A stretch of DNA of 64,000 nt from Mycteria americana. Taxonomy: Eukaryota; Chordata; Aves; Ciconiiformes; Ciconiidae. Where the stretch lies: NCBI RefSeq assembly GCF_035582795.1, contig NC_134367.1:110718062-110782061 (forward strand). Reading direction: 5' to 3'. Numbering within the stretch: position 1 is the first letter of the stretch; every line of letters begins with the position of its first letter. Under the pieces are notes generated by a model, which ran no database searches, was not told the DNA's origin, and worked only from the letters and a program-made list of their open reading frames with translations. A program made the translations under genes and the position numbers. Below, piece after piece: positions 49,199 through 60,000 of this stretch.

Positions 49199-50509
49199 AT
49201 GTCAGAGCTGGCAAATTGGGTTATGCAGTGGGGACCAAACCCCTGGGGTCCAAACTCTTGCAGAAGTATCCAGCAGGCAGACCTAGAGTTTGCCAAATTA
49301 AAAGAGACAGCTAAGTCTAAACTCTTCTCCCGAAAATCCTTAAAATGTGCAGGAGCATGGGCTGTGTGGTTAGTGGCCAAAAGTTTAGTTGAAGAAAAAC
49401 GGGCAGCCCAGGTAGAAATTCAGAACCTCAGGGAGGAAAACAACAAACTGAAAGCAGAAATAAAGGCTCAGCGACTTAAACTAGAGGAGGGTAAAACTCG
49501 AGAAGGAGTTGCGGCTGTGGAGCAAGTGCGAAGCGTTCTCCAGTATCAAGAAGTGTGTGAACAAAAAAAGGCCATTTTGAATGAAAATCAGGCACTGAAG
49601 GAAAAACTAGCTGTCAGCACAAAAGCTGTAGAGGAGGTGCAAGGAGCAATCCAAGTATTAATGCAAAAAATAGAGATGCTAAAAGAGAAGGGCACGGACC
49701 ACCGAGCCTGCGAGGCCAAGATGGAAAAGTTAAAAGCAGCATTAGGGGCGAAGCGCAGCGCCGTCACGGCCCTTACGAAACCCCCCTACCAAGGAGATGA
49801 TGAGCAGTGGGACGGAGAAGGGTGGTTTAATCCAGATGGCAGCCCCTCCGTAGAGGACTGCAAGCCTGCGAGCCCACGTGCGCTAGTTTTTGAGATGCCG
49901 GAAAGGTGTAAAGCAAACCCCGTTTCGCTTACCAGTGCTCAGGTGGCTGTGAAAAGGGAAGGTGGAGGAGCAGAGGGGAGAAGCTGGGGAAATGGGCAGC
50001 CACAGGCAGATCAGATAATCGGGGGGGAAACAGCTCCTGCTGAGCCGGCTCCACACCAACTCAAACCGGGGAGCGCCCGGGGAAGGAGCAAGCAGTCGGC
50101 AGGGAGAGCTTGGGCAAGGGAGGATGGAGGGGGCTGCGGGGGAGGAAGGGGCAGCAGAGGAAGGGAAAACCCCAGGGAGGAGAGGGACTCAGAGGTGCTG
50201 CAGACGGCTGCCTCCGCCGGTGCGACCCCCCAGATGCCCTCCCTGGGGAAAGGGAGGAAAGGAAGGTGGCAGGGCAAGAGGCAGTGGCAGCACGGCGCAG
50301 CTCCCCCCGTCGCGGCACAAAGCACCGTGGCCAGGAGGGAGTTAAGCACGATGCGAGTGGACATATGGAGGCAGCTTCGGAAGCACGGGGAGGATATGGC
50401 CCGCTGGGATAACGCTCCCACCAGGGTTTTGCTGGATCGCCTGCTGCAGATCAGTGGGAGAAGAGAGGGAAGCGGGCCCGAGGCCCCTGCCCTTCCCGTC
50501 ATAGTCTAG
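49199..50509 (+). CDS. Intact 436-residue coiled-coil protein of the LTR element
   Basis: The uninterrupted frame starts MSELANWVMQWG; its ATG has A at -3 (AAGATGT), and no longer in-frame start was preferred. Residues about 20-65 form a basic amphipathic segment containing AGAWAVWLVAKSL. Residues about 66-180 are a coiled coil (VEIQNLREENNKLKAEIKAQ, then ILNENQALKEKL and VLMQKIEMLKEKG) with Leu/Ile/Val at heptad positions. Residues about 205-340 are rich in Gly, Pro, Ala, Arg and Lys and low in complexity. A conserved-looking end follows (MRVDIWRQLRKHGEDMARWD...VLLDRLLQISGRR) and finishes ALPVIV. No zinc knuckle, protease or reverse transcriptase motif is present. The layout resembles chicken ERNI/ENS-1, but this is not confirmed. 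An unbroken frame in an otherwise decayed element suggests youth or selection. Confidence 0.8.
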   Translation: MSELANWVMQWGPNPWGPNSCRSIQQADLEFAKLKETAKSKLFSRKSLKCAGAWAVWLVAKSLVEEKRAAQVEIQNLREENNKLKAEIKAQRLKLEEGKTREGVAAVEQVRSVLQYQEVCEQKKAILNENQALKEKLAVSTKAVEEVQGAIQVLMQKIEMLKEKGTDHRACEAKMEKLKAALGAKRSAVTALTKPPYQGDDEQWDGEGWFNPDGSPSVEDCKPASPRALVFEMPERCKANPVSLTSAQVAVKREGGGAEGRSWGNGQPQADQIIGGETAPAEPAPHQLKPGSARGRSKQSAGRAWAREDGGGCGGGRGSRGRENPREERDSEVLQTAASAGATPQMPSLGKGRKGRWQGKRQWQHGAAPPVAAQSTVARRELSTMRVDIWRQLRKHGEDMARWDNAPTRVLLDRLLQISGRREGSGPEAPALPVIV

Positions 50510-53078
50510 GGCAGCTGGTCCCCCCCTTCCCCGGGCTTGTGGTCAGAGCAGAAGCGGACCACTGGGGAAGGCCCCGCGCTGGCGGCACGGGGGGATCGGG
50601 AGCAGAGCCCACGAGGCATCGCCCGTGTCGCACGAAAAGCTGGGGCACGGGGTGGGTGCAGGCTGTGGGCAATGCAAATTAAGAAGGCTCCTCTGATGGA
50701 GGAAACGCAGGAGGAGGGAAGCGTTAAGGGGTTTTTTGTTTGCTTATTTTTACGAGAGAAACAAAGAGGGAGAAGTTGACTTTTCCAGCAAGAGCAGCCA
50801 GGGCTGCGGTGAGCAGAGGCTGCCTTAGCTCTGCCACAGCCGCCCTGGTGCCTGTTTTGCTGCAAGGGGTCGGGGCAGGGATACCAAACGCTGCTCAGGC
50901 CAAGCTAGCAGAGGCTGTTTTGGGAAAAAAGCAGAAGGCTTTAAGGGCTGATAAAACACTGGAGTGAGTCCAGGCTGTGATCCCAGCTGGGCTGCAGCGT
51001 TTGCCAGCAGCGATGTGCAGCAGCGGGAGTGAGAAGGAGCTATAGGTATGAAGGGCTGTGCAAGGAAGGTTATAGGAGTCCCGAGCACGCTATAAACCCT
51101 GGGGGTGAAGCAAGGAGAAAAGAACAGCACCTTCTTTCCGGCTTTTCTGTAGGCTATCCAGAAGGGTTTGGACTTTTATAAAAAAAGAAAAAAAAAAAAA
51201 GCACCATTTTCAAAAAGAATACCTGCCTGTTATCAGAGGTAAAGCAGCAAAATCAAGAGGTACGAGCAGGGCAAATGCAGAAGATACCAACACAAATGAA
51301 GCAGTTCGCACTTAGCATTACTATTGTTAAATTCAATATGTGTTTTCACATAAGCATGTGGAAGTATGTGCAGGAAAGAAATTAGGAGCGGTATACAAAA
51401 AATGGAAAAAAGGATTGAAACAGAGGAATGCTAACTAAGTGCTACCAATACATAAAAAATTAGAAGCTGGAAAAATGGCAGATTAAGCATGTATATATAA
51501 AGGGTTGAGGGGAGGGTAATTAATGCTAAAATTTTCTAATTGACTTGGGACAAAGTTCACTTTGAAAGCAAAAAGTTAAGTGTATAATACATATTCTAGT
51601 TGATGTGTAACACCAACGTTTTTTCTTACAGTGAAGAAAAAGTAAAATTAAAAAAAAAGAAAAGACTGATCATGCTAAAGAATATGCATTAATGTAATAG
51701 ACTTTAATTAAAATATAAAGTTCTTCTGTTACAGAGAAGAGACAGAACCAACGAAAAACAAATACGATGGAGGAATGGTGAGCAGCAGCTTAAGAACGTA
51801 AGCTAAAAAATTGTATAAGAATATACAAAGATGCAGTTTGTTAGATCCTTAATATCATCAAAAAGTCCTATGGGTGTAAATGATCTACCTTGGTTAACTA
51901 AGATAACTGTTAATAACAATCTTTGCTATTTTTGTCTCCCATAGGTAGCACAGAAGAATAAGTAGGCATTCCAAATTATGGATATTATTAATTGTATGTT
52001 GCTTAGCATTTTTTTCCCTGCTTTTATTTTGCTTTATTATCATATATGCATAGATGAAGGGAAAAATATAATCTTTTTTTTAGATCAGTTACTGTTGCTG
52101 AAGTTCAAACAAGAGAAAAGAAAGCAAACCGTGGAGACAAGGAAAAAAATGGATCTACTTTAAAGGGGTCACCGTCTCCAAACAAGAGAAACCCTGTTTC
52201 CCTTGATGAGGATGGACATACCTCCTGTTATTGATAGCGACTGTGATTAATAGGTCACCAGCATAAGATGCGATGCCCGTATATGTAACACTGAAAACAT
52301 GTAGTTGTATCTACAACACATTACAGTATTTTGGGTACTGCACAATAGTATTTTGAGTACTACAAAAAGAAAGATGAACAAATCAAGTGTAGATATTTCT
52401 GGTAGGATAAGTTATATTTTAAAAAATATACCATTTGTGTAGCTTTACATTAAGAAAACTGCATAGTGTGGTTTCGAGTATAATTTAGAGCACCTATGTG
52501 TAAGTTGATGGTGCTGGGATGGGTAGAAAACTAAAGGTTCCCCAGTGCCGGGGATATCAACACACTACATACGTGTACGATATGTAATCATGTATTGGTC
52601 TGATGAAAAATTTTATTTTGTTATGGGGGAGATGGTGAGGCGATTTCAGAAATTTAGAGCAGGAGGGTTTCTGAGATGAGAGCTGTATGCCAGCGATGAT
52701 GGGCAGCTCCCAGCCGCCTCTCTGGAAGGACACCAGCAAGCGGGAGGCACTTACACGTCCAAATTGCATATGAGAAGATAGCAGTTTTCAATCAGTTTAG
52801 AACAGAGGTTAGCCAGATGTGAATATGAACTGTATCCTTTGGTTTCTAGTGGCTCTGTAATCACTTACGTGGAATCCAGCTGTGTTTGTGTGTATACCCA
52901 GCATCCAGAAATCACCTCTGCATCTCTAAGTTGGCTGATAACACATGTGCGTGTAACATAACTTTAATGGTATGATTTTAATTACGCAATGCTTTTAGAA
53001 GTGACACTAAAATTACTAGAAACTTTTTAACTGCGTACTAAATGAAGCCTAGTAACATTTGGTTTAGGTTTTGAGCTG
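50510..53078 (+). other. Internal noncoding region of the LTR element
   Basis: GC-rich to about 51120, then AT-rich with short frames only. No polymerase, protease or integrase motifs were recognised. If pol was ever present it has been deleted or has decayed beyond recognition. The AT-rich part is compositionally unlike both the ORF and the LTR cores. Confidence 0.6.
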
Positions 53079-53370
53079 TTGTTGCAGATAACAGAGCATC
53101 CAGTTGTAACATTTGTAGTCCCCCAGGCAGTAGAACAAGCCACCAAAGCAAGGTTTGCGTTACATGACAAGAGTGAGCAAGTTGTTCTTACTACAACTGC
53201 AATAAAAGGTGCCGAGCATCATTCTTGGTGTAAATCCCTCCTCGGCGGGACTCCCATCAGCTTCTGAAATTTTTAACAAGGCTGTACAGCCTAGAAGCGT
53301 AATCCTGAATATTGTAAGAGTTTGGTTAGTTGTGCAAATTATCCTGGCTATAAAACCAAATATTAAGTAA
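53079..53370 (+). pseudogene. Possible decayed env C-terminal region
   Basis: An open segment (53079-53267) is followed, after a shift to another frame, by a stretch (53266-53370) with a strongly hydrophobic run of about 18 residues and a short basic end before TAA. A membrane anchor plus short tail immediately before the polypurine tract and 3' LTR is where a retroviral env would end. The frame is disrupted, so no functional product is expected. The assignment rests on position and hydrophobicity, not on similarity. Confidence 0.3.
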
Positions 53371-53565
53371 ACCAAGTGGCAGCTATACACCAAAGCCAAG
53401 ACCTCCAGGGCACCCTCAAACCCACACGAGGCAAGACCAGATAGGAAAAAGCAAACGCCTCCAAGAAGATCGATTGCTCGGTCCTGGCAAGGAGCCTTGA
53501 GCCACAGAAGGGTTTGCAACGTCCTTGCTGGACTCGTGTGTGACAGCTTATGTCCATGGACTATC

Positions 53566-53574
53566 AGAAGGGGG
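53566..53574 (+). other. Candidate polypurine tract
   Basis: AGAAGGGGG lies two bases before the TG that begins the 3' LTR, the expected position for the plus-strand primer of a retroelement. It is short, so the call is tentative. Confidence 0.45.
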
Positions 53575-53576
53575 TC

Positions 53577-54624
53577 TGTATGGCTATAGGCCACGAAATA
53601 TGGTCTGCCCACTGCCAGAAACAGGCCACAGGCTGTGTGCTAATACTGCAAAACCTAACGTAGAGGTTCGCCAACCTTGCTTTGGTTGGGACTTCCCATG
53701 TGGGGAGCTTCACGTGAGCTCTGTAGCTGTAACAGCACCTAGCTAATGACCCAGGGCCCTCACCCGTCTGCGCTCAGGTTTTGCTTCGCCTGATCCAAGG
53801 GGTGCCGAAAGGCCTCCAGCAGCACGGCTTGGCTGTATTTCTGCAGCACAGCAGGAGCAGCTGCGGGCACAGCGATCGGTCCCTGAGCCGGGAGGAAAAA
53901 CACAGCGTGGGGGTGCGGGCAGGGGAGAGCAGCGGGGCCTTGAAACCTCTGGCACGGGGCGATACCGGCAGCCCCGGAGCTACGAACTACTCCCCCGTAG
54001 GCAACTGCTGCATCAATGGAGGAACATGGCCTTGGGGCTGGGACACACCGCGCTCCGGCAGCAAGGAGGGTGAGGAACAGGTCTGCAAGGTGTGCACAGC
54101 TCTGCCTGGAGGGTCGGTGCGGATGTCCGCAGCTCTGGGGACTGAGGGGCACGGCGGGGAGAGCCTTAGAGACAGAGCCCCCGTGGACTCTAGCAGAGGA
54201 GGAGGCAGAAACCCCACTACCAGCACCCCGGCGAGGCAGGCAGAGGGAGCAGCCCCACCATTGGCATCGCACTGCTGGGGGGGAAGGACGCGGTGGGTCT
54301 GATACCTGCAGCCCCCCACCTTCTCCTGGGGACAGCCGGCACCTCCGCAGCTGGTGCCCGGGCGGCGGAGGGGTGAGCATTACCTGGGGAAAGCTGCAGC
54401 GGCTAAAGCGCTGTATGTGTATTAGCTTTGACACTGGTATGTTAAGGGTTTTCTTTCTTTTATCCCTTTTCTCTCTAATATTTAGATAATATCGTTTACC
54501 ATTGTTAGCATCATTGTAAGTGTATTGATGAGGACTCTTTGAGCAGACTGTTAAAGCTTTTAAGTAGACTAAAAATAAATTGTACGTCTTCTCATACAAG
54601 TTGTGTTTCTCTTGTGGTAAAGCA
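53577..54624 (+). repeat. 3' long terminal repeat
   Basis: Starts TGTATGGCTATAGGCC and ends GTGGTAAAGCA. Relative to the 5' copy it carries about 40 extra bases near 53632-53670 and further insertions around 54330-54450. It retains AATAAA at 54574-54579. A 349-codon open frame on the minus strand (54809-53760) spans almost the whole LTR. Confidence 0.8.
54574..54579 (+). terminator. Poly(A) signal of the 3' LTR
   Basis: AATAAA about 45 bases from the LTR end, in the sense orientation of the element. The equivalent segment of the 5' LTR lacks it. Confidence 0.6.
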
Positions 54625-55558
54625 ACCCTGACTTCTGTGAGGGGAATATTTGCTAAACTGGAATAACGATGGAGAGAAAGATGAGCATCCAACGGTAACC
54701 TCAGAAAACTGGGTCTGGTCCAGTGCCACCGTTCGTTGTCTTTCCAGGCTACAGCATCCAGCTCAGGCCTTCTCGGCCTTTCCCTGCAGCGCTGCCACTC
54801 CCTCAGCATACGATTAAATGAGCCTTCTCCTCACAGTACGTGTAAGTCGGCGAAATGCCCCACTTCCAAAGCACAGCCTCACAGGTATTCGAAAACAGTG
54901 GGCACAAGCCCCGTCTCTGACACCAACAGCCCCACTACAGAGCATCATATCTCAGGTGTCTGAAGATGTAGACAACGTTGTTCACACACAGTGCGAGCTG
55001 CTCACTCCTCCATCCCATCGTGGAATAACCAGAGTGCAAATGTGGGTCAGGTCAGAAGAGCAGCCGCTTATTTACGATAGAAGACTGAGAAGCAGAGAAA
55101 CAGGCTCTGCTGATGTGAACACTGTGCTTGCCGGGTAGATAGAGGTTTGCATAGCATCTCTGAGAGAATATAAAAGACAGATAACGGGGTACAAGTTGTA
55201 CACCTCTGTTACACACACAAGGCTACAGGACCACTCACGGCCAGTCTGGATTCTGCTTTCTCCGGTACGGGATCTAGTTTATCACGCAGGTTACCCAGTG
55301 ATTACTGTTTCAGGAGACAGGGTGAAGGTTCAGTCAAGAGGCCTAGTTACCCCCTAGCATTTCTACTTCCACAGTCCTCCAAAGGTTGTTCATTACGCGA
55401 GGGAGACGGCCCATTACACGGGAACAGAGAGCTGCTATCAGCTGTGATGGTGGGGGGAGCGGTCCTTCCACCCCGGGCTTATTTCATCGAGGCGACGGGT
55501 GATGCAGGCTTCACACCGTGAGACTCAGCTGCTGCATCACATATCCGATACTCGCGTG

Positions 55559-55566
55559 CATAAATA
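55559..55566 (+). promoter_or_regulatory. TATA-like box upstream of the 55690 ORF
   Basis: CATAAATA lies about 125 bp 5' of the candidate start codon at 55690. It is listed only because it fits the spacing for a short 5'UTR; on its own the motif is weak. Confidence 0.2.
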
Positions 55567-55689
55567 CCTTCTAACAAAATTCCTGACTTCCTACTGTGAG
55601 CAAACTCAGTCCCTGCTGCCGGTGCCACCAGCCCTCAGGAGAGTCACGCCGGGGGCCGGAGCATTGCGTGGTGCAGCCAGCACAGCACC

Positions 55690-56463
55690 ATGAACCAGCC
55701 CCTACCAGCGACGCTCGGAGACTCTTCCTATTTTGCCTGCCAAGAAAGGGATTTGAAAAGGTTTGCTTTACCTTGGCGACTGACTTTTACGCACCTTCTC
55801 ATTCAGGGTCCCCCACACAATTTTCATCAGCTCCGCATCAGTGGAGTTTCGTCCCAGGTTAACGTCCCAGGGGTGAATGGAGAGGTGACCCACCAGCCAA
55901 GGCCAGGTACACTCCTTATGGAGACAGGAGGCTACAGTTTGGGAGAAGGGGAGGAGGGAGGGGCCGGAGGAGATTTTAATATAAAACATGACAAAAACAA
56001 GAAGAAATTACCCTTTTCACAGGAACATCTCCAAACACTCCTGTACCAGGACAAGGCACCAAAACCAGCAAGGTCAGTATTTTCAAAAACGGCTAGTCTG
56101 AGAACAGCAAAACCTGATTTTCAGAGCAAGCAGGTACCCATACTTCTCACTTGCCTGTGTGAGAGCAGAAGATGCTCGCTGCACCCCTGCAAACCCAGCC
56201 CTCAATTCCCCATGTTGAGCACCGAAACAGCAGCACCTACTACGTGCGGCTGCGTGGGTGCCAGCCGGGACGAGCCCAGCGATCCCGGCACAGCCACAGC
56301 ACTGGCATGTGCGTACAGCAGCCACAGTGATTCCCCATCCTCCTTCAAGGCTGCACGCAAACCTGTCCCCCTTCTCCAGCGTACTTTGCTCGTTGGTCCA
56401 TCCCTCAAACAGCAACCGCTTAACAGCACTGCAGAGCCTTTACTTCTCTTTAAGGGGCTTTAA
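55690..56463 (+). CDS. Candidate intronless ORF, 257 residues, unrecognised
   Basis: A single frame starting MNQPLPATLGDSSYF in a fair Kozak context (GCACCATGA) and ending LLLFKGL. The composition is mixed and not dominated by one simple repeat. There is no signal peptide, no obvious membrane segment, and several Cys in the middle (CLCESRRC, CGCVGAS). It is unusually long for DNA of moderate GC. A TATA-like box lies upstream and an AATAAA (56808-56813) 345 bp downstream. I recognise no family. It could be a chance frame, part of an old retroposed copy, or a new gene. Confidence 0.22.
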   Translation: MNQPLPATLGDSSYFACQERDLKRFALPWRLTFTHLLIQGPPHNFHQLRISGVSSQVNVPGVNGEVTHQPRPGTLLMETGGYSLGEGEEGGAGGDFNIKHDKNKKKLPFSQEHLQTLLYQDKAPKPARSVFSKTASLRTAKPDFQSKQVPILLTCLCESRRCSLHPCKPSPQFPMLSTETAAPTTCGCVGASRDEPSDPGTATALACAYSSHSDSPSSFKAARKPVPLLQRTLLVGPSLKQQPLNSTAEPLLLFKGL

Positions 56464-56807
56464 ACTCCCCTTAATGCAAACCGTAACTACAGCAGTCATC
56501 AATTTCTGTCGATACTTTATCATCCAAATTCCTCTGCTTGCTGGGTTGCCTTCCTGGGCCTTGGCATTAGACTTTCTGGCATATCTTAAAAGCACCAAGT
56601 ATATTACACACCCCTGCACACCTGACCCGTAAAACATTAATGCTCTTCCTTTCTTCTTGCTCATTATCTCAGATGGCCTTTGACTAAAATATCTGGAGCC
56701 ATATTTTGCAAACTTTCAGATCCTGGCTTTAGCTCCATATAATGTCAGGTACAAACCATGAAACTGGCAATTACTTCTGAAATTTGCTGAAGTATGCGTG
56801 CATTTGA

Positions 56808-56813
56808 AATAAA
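56808..56813 (+). terminator. AATAAA downstream of the 55690 ORF
   Basis: A canonical hexamer on the plus strand, 345 bp past the stop of the candidate ORF and followed by a GGTTTTGATT stretch. Function is unproven. Confidence 0.25.
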
Positions 56814-57053
56814 GGTTTTGATTCAAAGCTTTCAGGAGTCACAGCATCTATTAAAAGGATGATACAATTATAATATTGTCTATTAGGTCTGACATATAAA
56901 TCATTTCAGTACTTTCCGCTTAATTACAGTGAACCAATGAAAGCGTGTCCAGAAGTAGGTGAGGAAAAAAAAGATTATTTACATGCAATGGTGTTTGTTT
57001 CCTTTCTTCTTTTCTTTGGCAAAAATGACAGAGAAAAACATTGGGCATGAGCC

Positions 57054-57095
57054 TCAGCCTTTGCCTTCATCGTCTTGTTCTTTTCCTTTTGATGT
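57054..57095 (-). CDS. Unrecognised gene, terminal coding exon
   Basis: The acceptor CTTTTTATTCAG precedes 13 codons (TSKGKEQDDEGKG) and TGA. It enters in phase 0, matching the preceding exon. No AATAAA follows within the first few hundred bases of the minus strand, so the 3'UTR length is unknown. Confidence 0.5.
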   Translation of the reverse strand, partial: TSKGKEQDDEGKG

Positions 57096-60000
57096 CTGAA
57101 TAAAAAGGGAGTAAGAAAAGATGACTTCCATAGAAATAAATGCTGCACGATTTACGGCACAGCTTCCGCGTTGATTGTTCCCCAGCATCTTCTGAGCCTG
57201 CTAAAGCACTCGACCATAATCAAGTGAAAAGCACTGTAGAAATGTGTTTCCTTAATAAAAATCCTTTGTGCAGTTTATAGATCCAAGCAAGTGTTATGTG
57301 TCCAAGGGCATGCTGCCTTCATACAGGCAGGCCCCAGACTGGCCCGTTTTGCTAGTCACAGCCCAAAGTCATGTCCAAAATGTTCCCCACTACATCTCAA
57401 CTATTTCAGATGTCTCAAATCTCTCTCGTAGAGAAGCAACTTCTTCCCCCTCCAGGACATGTATTTGCATTTTTCCAGGTAAAATATCACCTGGTGATCT
57501 TATTCCCACGTTTCCTATCTCTAGATAGACGCATTCCTAGAACAGGGAGGAATGCAGGGAGGGTAGAAGTTAGCATAATGTATGATTAAAGGCAAAATAG
57601 GAACTAGTACCCATCTGGCTAAAGCCCTCAGGTAAGACTCCTACAGCTTTCCAGTCTCTACAGAAGCAAGCGGTGGTATAAACCCCCAGCTGCAGGTAAT
57701 TCCTTGCAGGAATGTTGTTAGTATTAAGAAACTTAACAACGAGAGTCTCAACAGTAGTTCTGTTCACTATATCACAATTCAACGAATCCAGTAAACTCAT
57801 CAGACTGGCTGGAAAAAGAATAGCAACAACAAAAGCAAGGAAACTGTTGAGGCATTTCATAACTGTTGTTGCACTCTTTTGTTCCTCCCCCCCCTTATCT
57901 GCTATTCCCTCTTTCCTCCCCCTATTTTGGGATATTTTTTGTGACTCCTTCAATGTACTTCAATTCTGGTAGAAAAGCCTACTTTTAGCCACACCACAGA
58001 TGTTTCAAAGGCAGTAACTGACTCAAGTTAGTCTTGTGATGGAAACTGTGTTGTAGCTTTATGTTGCCATGGTTCTTTAGTTGACAAAATAGTACTTTTG
58101 ACAGACAACTTCTAGGTCTTTCATAGCCCTCCTATTTCACACAAGATGGGGGTAACTTGAAGGACAAAAACTAAAATGACCTTGTAGGAAAGGGGTCGTA
58201 GGAGAAGGCTGGTGGCATAACTGGGCATAGACCCGAGGCCTCTTCGCTTCCAGGGCTGTACCAGCTGCCCTCCTCTTCTGACTCCACTTGATGCAAGTAG
58301 GATTTTCAACAAAATTTAGCCCCATGCTGGTAAACGCCGATTCACTCAGTCTGTGAGGACGTGCTGGGTTCAATGAAGCTGGATTGAGATGTGTTCCTGT
58401 GGTCTTCAGCAGAATTTCTGGTTGGGGTGATGCTTATAGCGGCTCCCCCTCCCCACAGTGCAATGCTTATGGTCTGCAGAGAGGACCTGGTTTTATATCA
58501 GAACCTCCCCACACATTTTGGGGCAAGGACTTCAATTCAGTGCTTATAAAGCTACAGTGAATGCACTGGCCACCAGTTATTAACTTCTTGTTCCTCCTCT
58601 CCTCCTTTGAGAAAGGGGGAGAGGAGAACTAATCAGGCACCGACGTTTAATACTGCAGTGCAGCCCTCTGCAGAGGTGGAGAAAATGTCTAAATCGGTTC
58701 CTGTCAGATGGAGGCATTCAGTCACGTTCACCCTCTGTGCAGGCTGTGCATCCCAACTTCACCAGTCAGAAGCTGGCCGCTGATCTTCCCCTATTCTCCC
58801 TCATAGAACATATTATTATTAAAAAGAAAAAAAAAAGATGACATCAGGAAAAAAGGAATCAGTCAAAACATACCAGCTACTGCTTCCCTCTGCAGTTTGC
58901 ATCTCAGCCTCATTATGTCACCTGAACAATAGGAATTCTCTTGGTCTTTTTTAAGGTGGCAGCTTCCTTGGAAAGCTCTGAATCTGACATCCTCGGTGTG
59001 GAACCCTGGGGAAATAAAGTTGTTTTAGATTTCCTATAAATACCTCTTCAACCAGCATGAGAATAACAACATCTGTCCCAAAGCCTGATGTTGCAATAAA
59101 CCATGCTGAAGCACAGCTTTGGGAAGAGCCTGACCCGAGTTATTTCGGAAGGAAACAAATACGAACTTGGGATTTGGCCTGAGAATTTGAAGTGTCTTTT
59201 AGATGTATTTTACCCCAAAGATTATAGTCAGATATTATATATCCTTCAAGTCAGTCACAAACTCTCATCCCCCTGCAATCCCATGGACCTCTAGTTCAAC
59301 CAGGAATACTGGAATACTTTAATCATAAATTACAACTGCAGCCTCCTTGAGAAGGAGGTCTGAGGTTATTCTGCGAGGACAAATCAAATCAAGTCATCTT
59401 TGTTAGCGGCTTTGACCAACCAGGAAAATAAAATGAGAATTTTCAGGAGAAAAGCTTTTAAGGACATATGTTTGTCTTAAGGCCCTAGTACACTTATCAG
59501 AGAAGGGTTCTCCCCGAAAGGGCAGGGTGCCCACCCCTCAGCTAAGTTAGGCAGGGAGAGCAGGCAAAGGCTAAGCAAGCAGGCAGGACCACATCTCTAG
59601 GCTGCAGTGATTCAGTGAAAGTCCCAGGGAGTAAATAATTTGCAAGCTGCCACATTTTGCTTCAGATTTCACTCCCCAATATTTCTAGCTCTTGAAACTT
59701 CCCCAGAGTCCCTTGTGCTGTCAGAAAAGAGCTCTTCATTAAAATACCAGGGTTGATAACGGATGGCATGTGGTATATACCCAGCCAGTAACATTTTTCA
59801 AACCTAAACATTGATTATTACAATGGGCACATCTAACCATCAACATTTTTTGTTAACGTTTTTCAAACCCAAACATTATTACATTTTTCAAACCCAAACG
59901 TGGATTATTACAATGGGCACATCTCACTGTGAAGCTAATGAAGGGGGAGTGAGATGCAGACGGCCCCGGGAGGTGAGTTGGCACTGAGCTGGATTCAGAC

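Larger units (their letters stand above)
47684..54624 (+). mobile_element. LTR retroelement with coiled-coil ORF (ENS-1/ERNI-like layout)
   Basis: Two direct repeats of about 960 and 1048 bp, each starting TG and ending CA, flank about 4.9 kb. The order is 5' LTR, 555-bp leader, a single intact 436-codon ORF, about 2.5 kb of increasingly AT-rich sequence with no pol-like frame, a decayed env-like tail, a short polypurine tract and the 3' LTR. Target-site duplications and a primer binding site could not be identified, so the boundaries are tentative. A single coiled-coil ORF between direct repeats is the published organisation of the chicken ENS-1/ERNI (Soprano) family, expressed in early embryo and embryonic stem cells. 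Membership is inferred from layout only. Confidence 0.8.
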
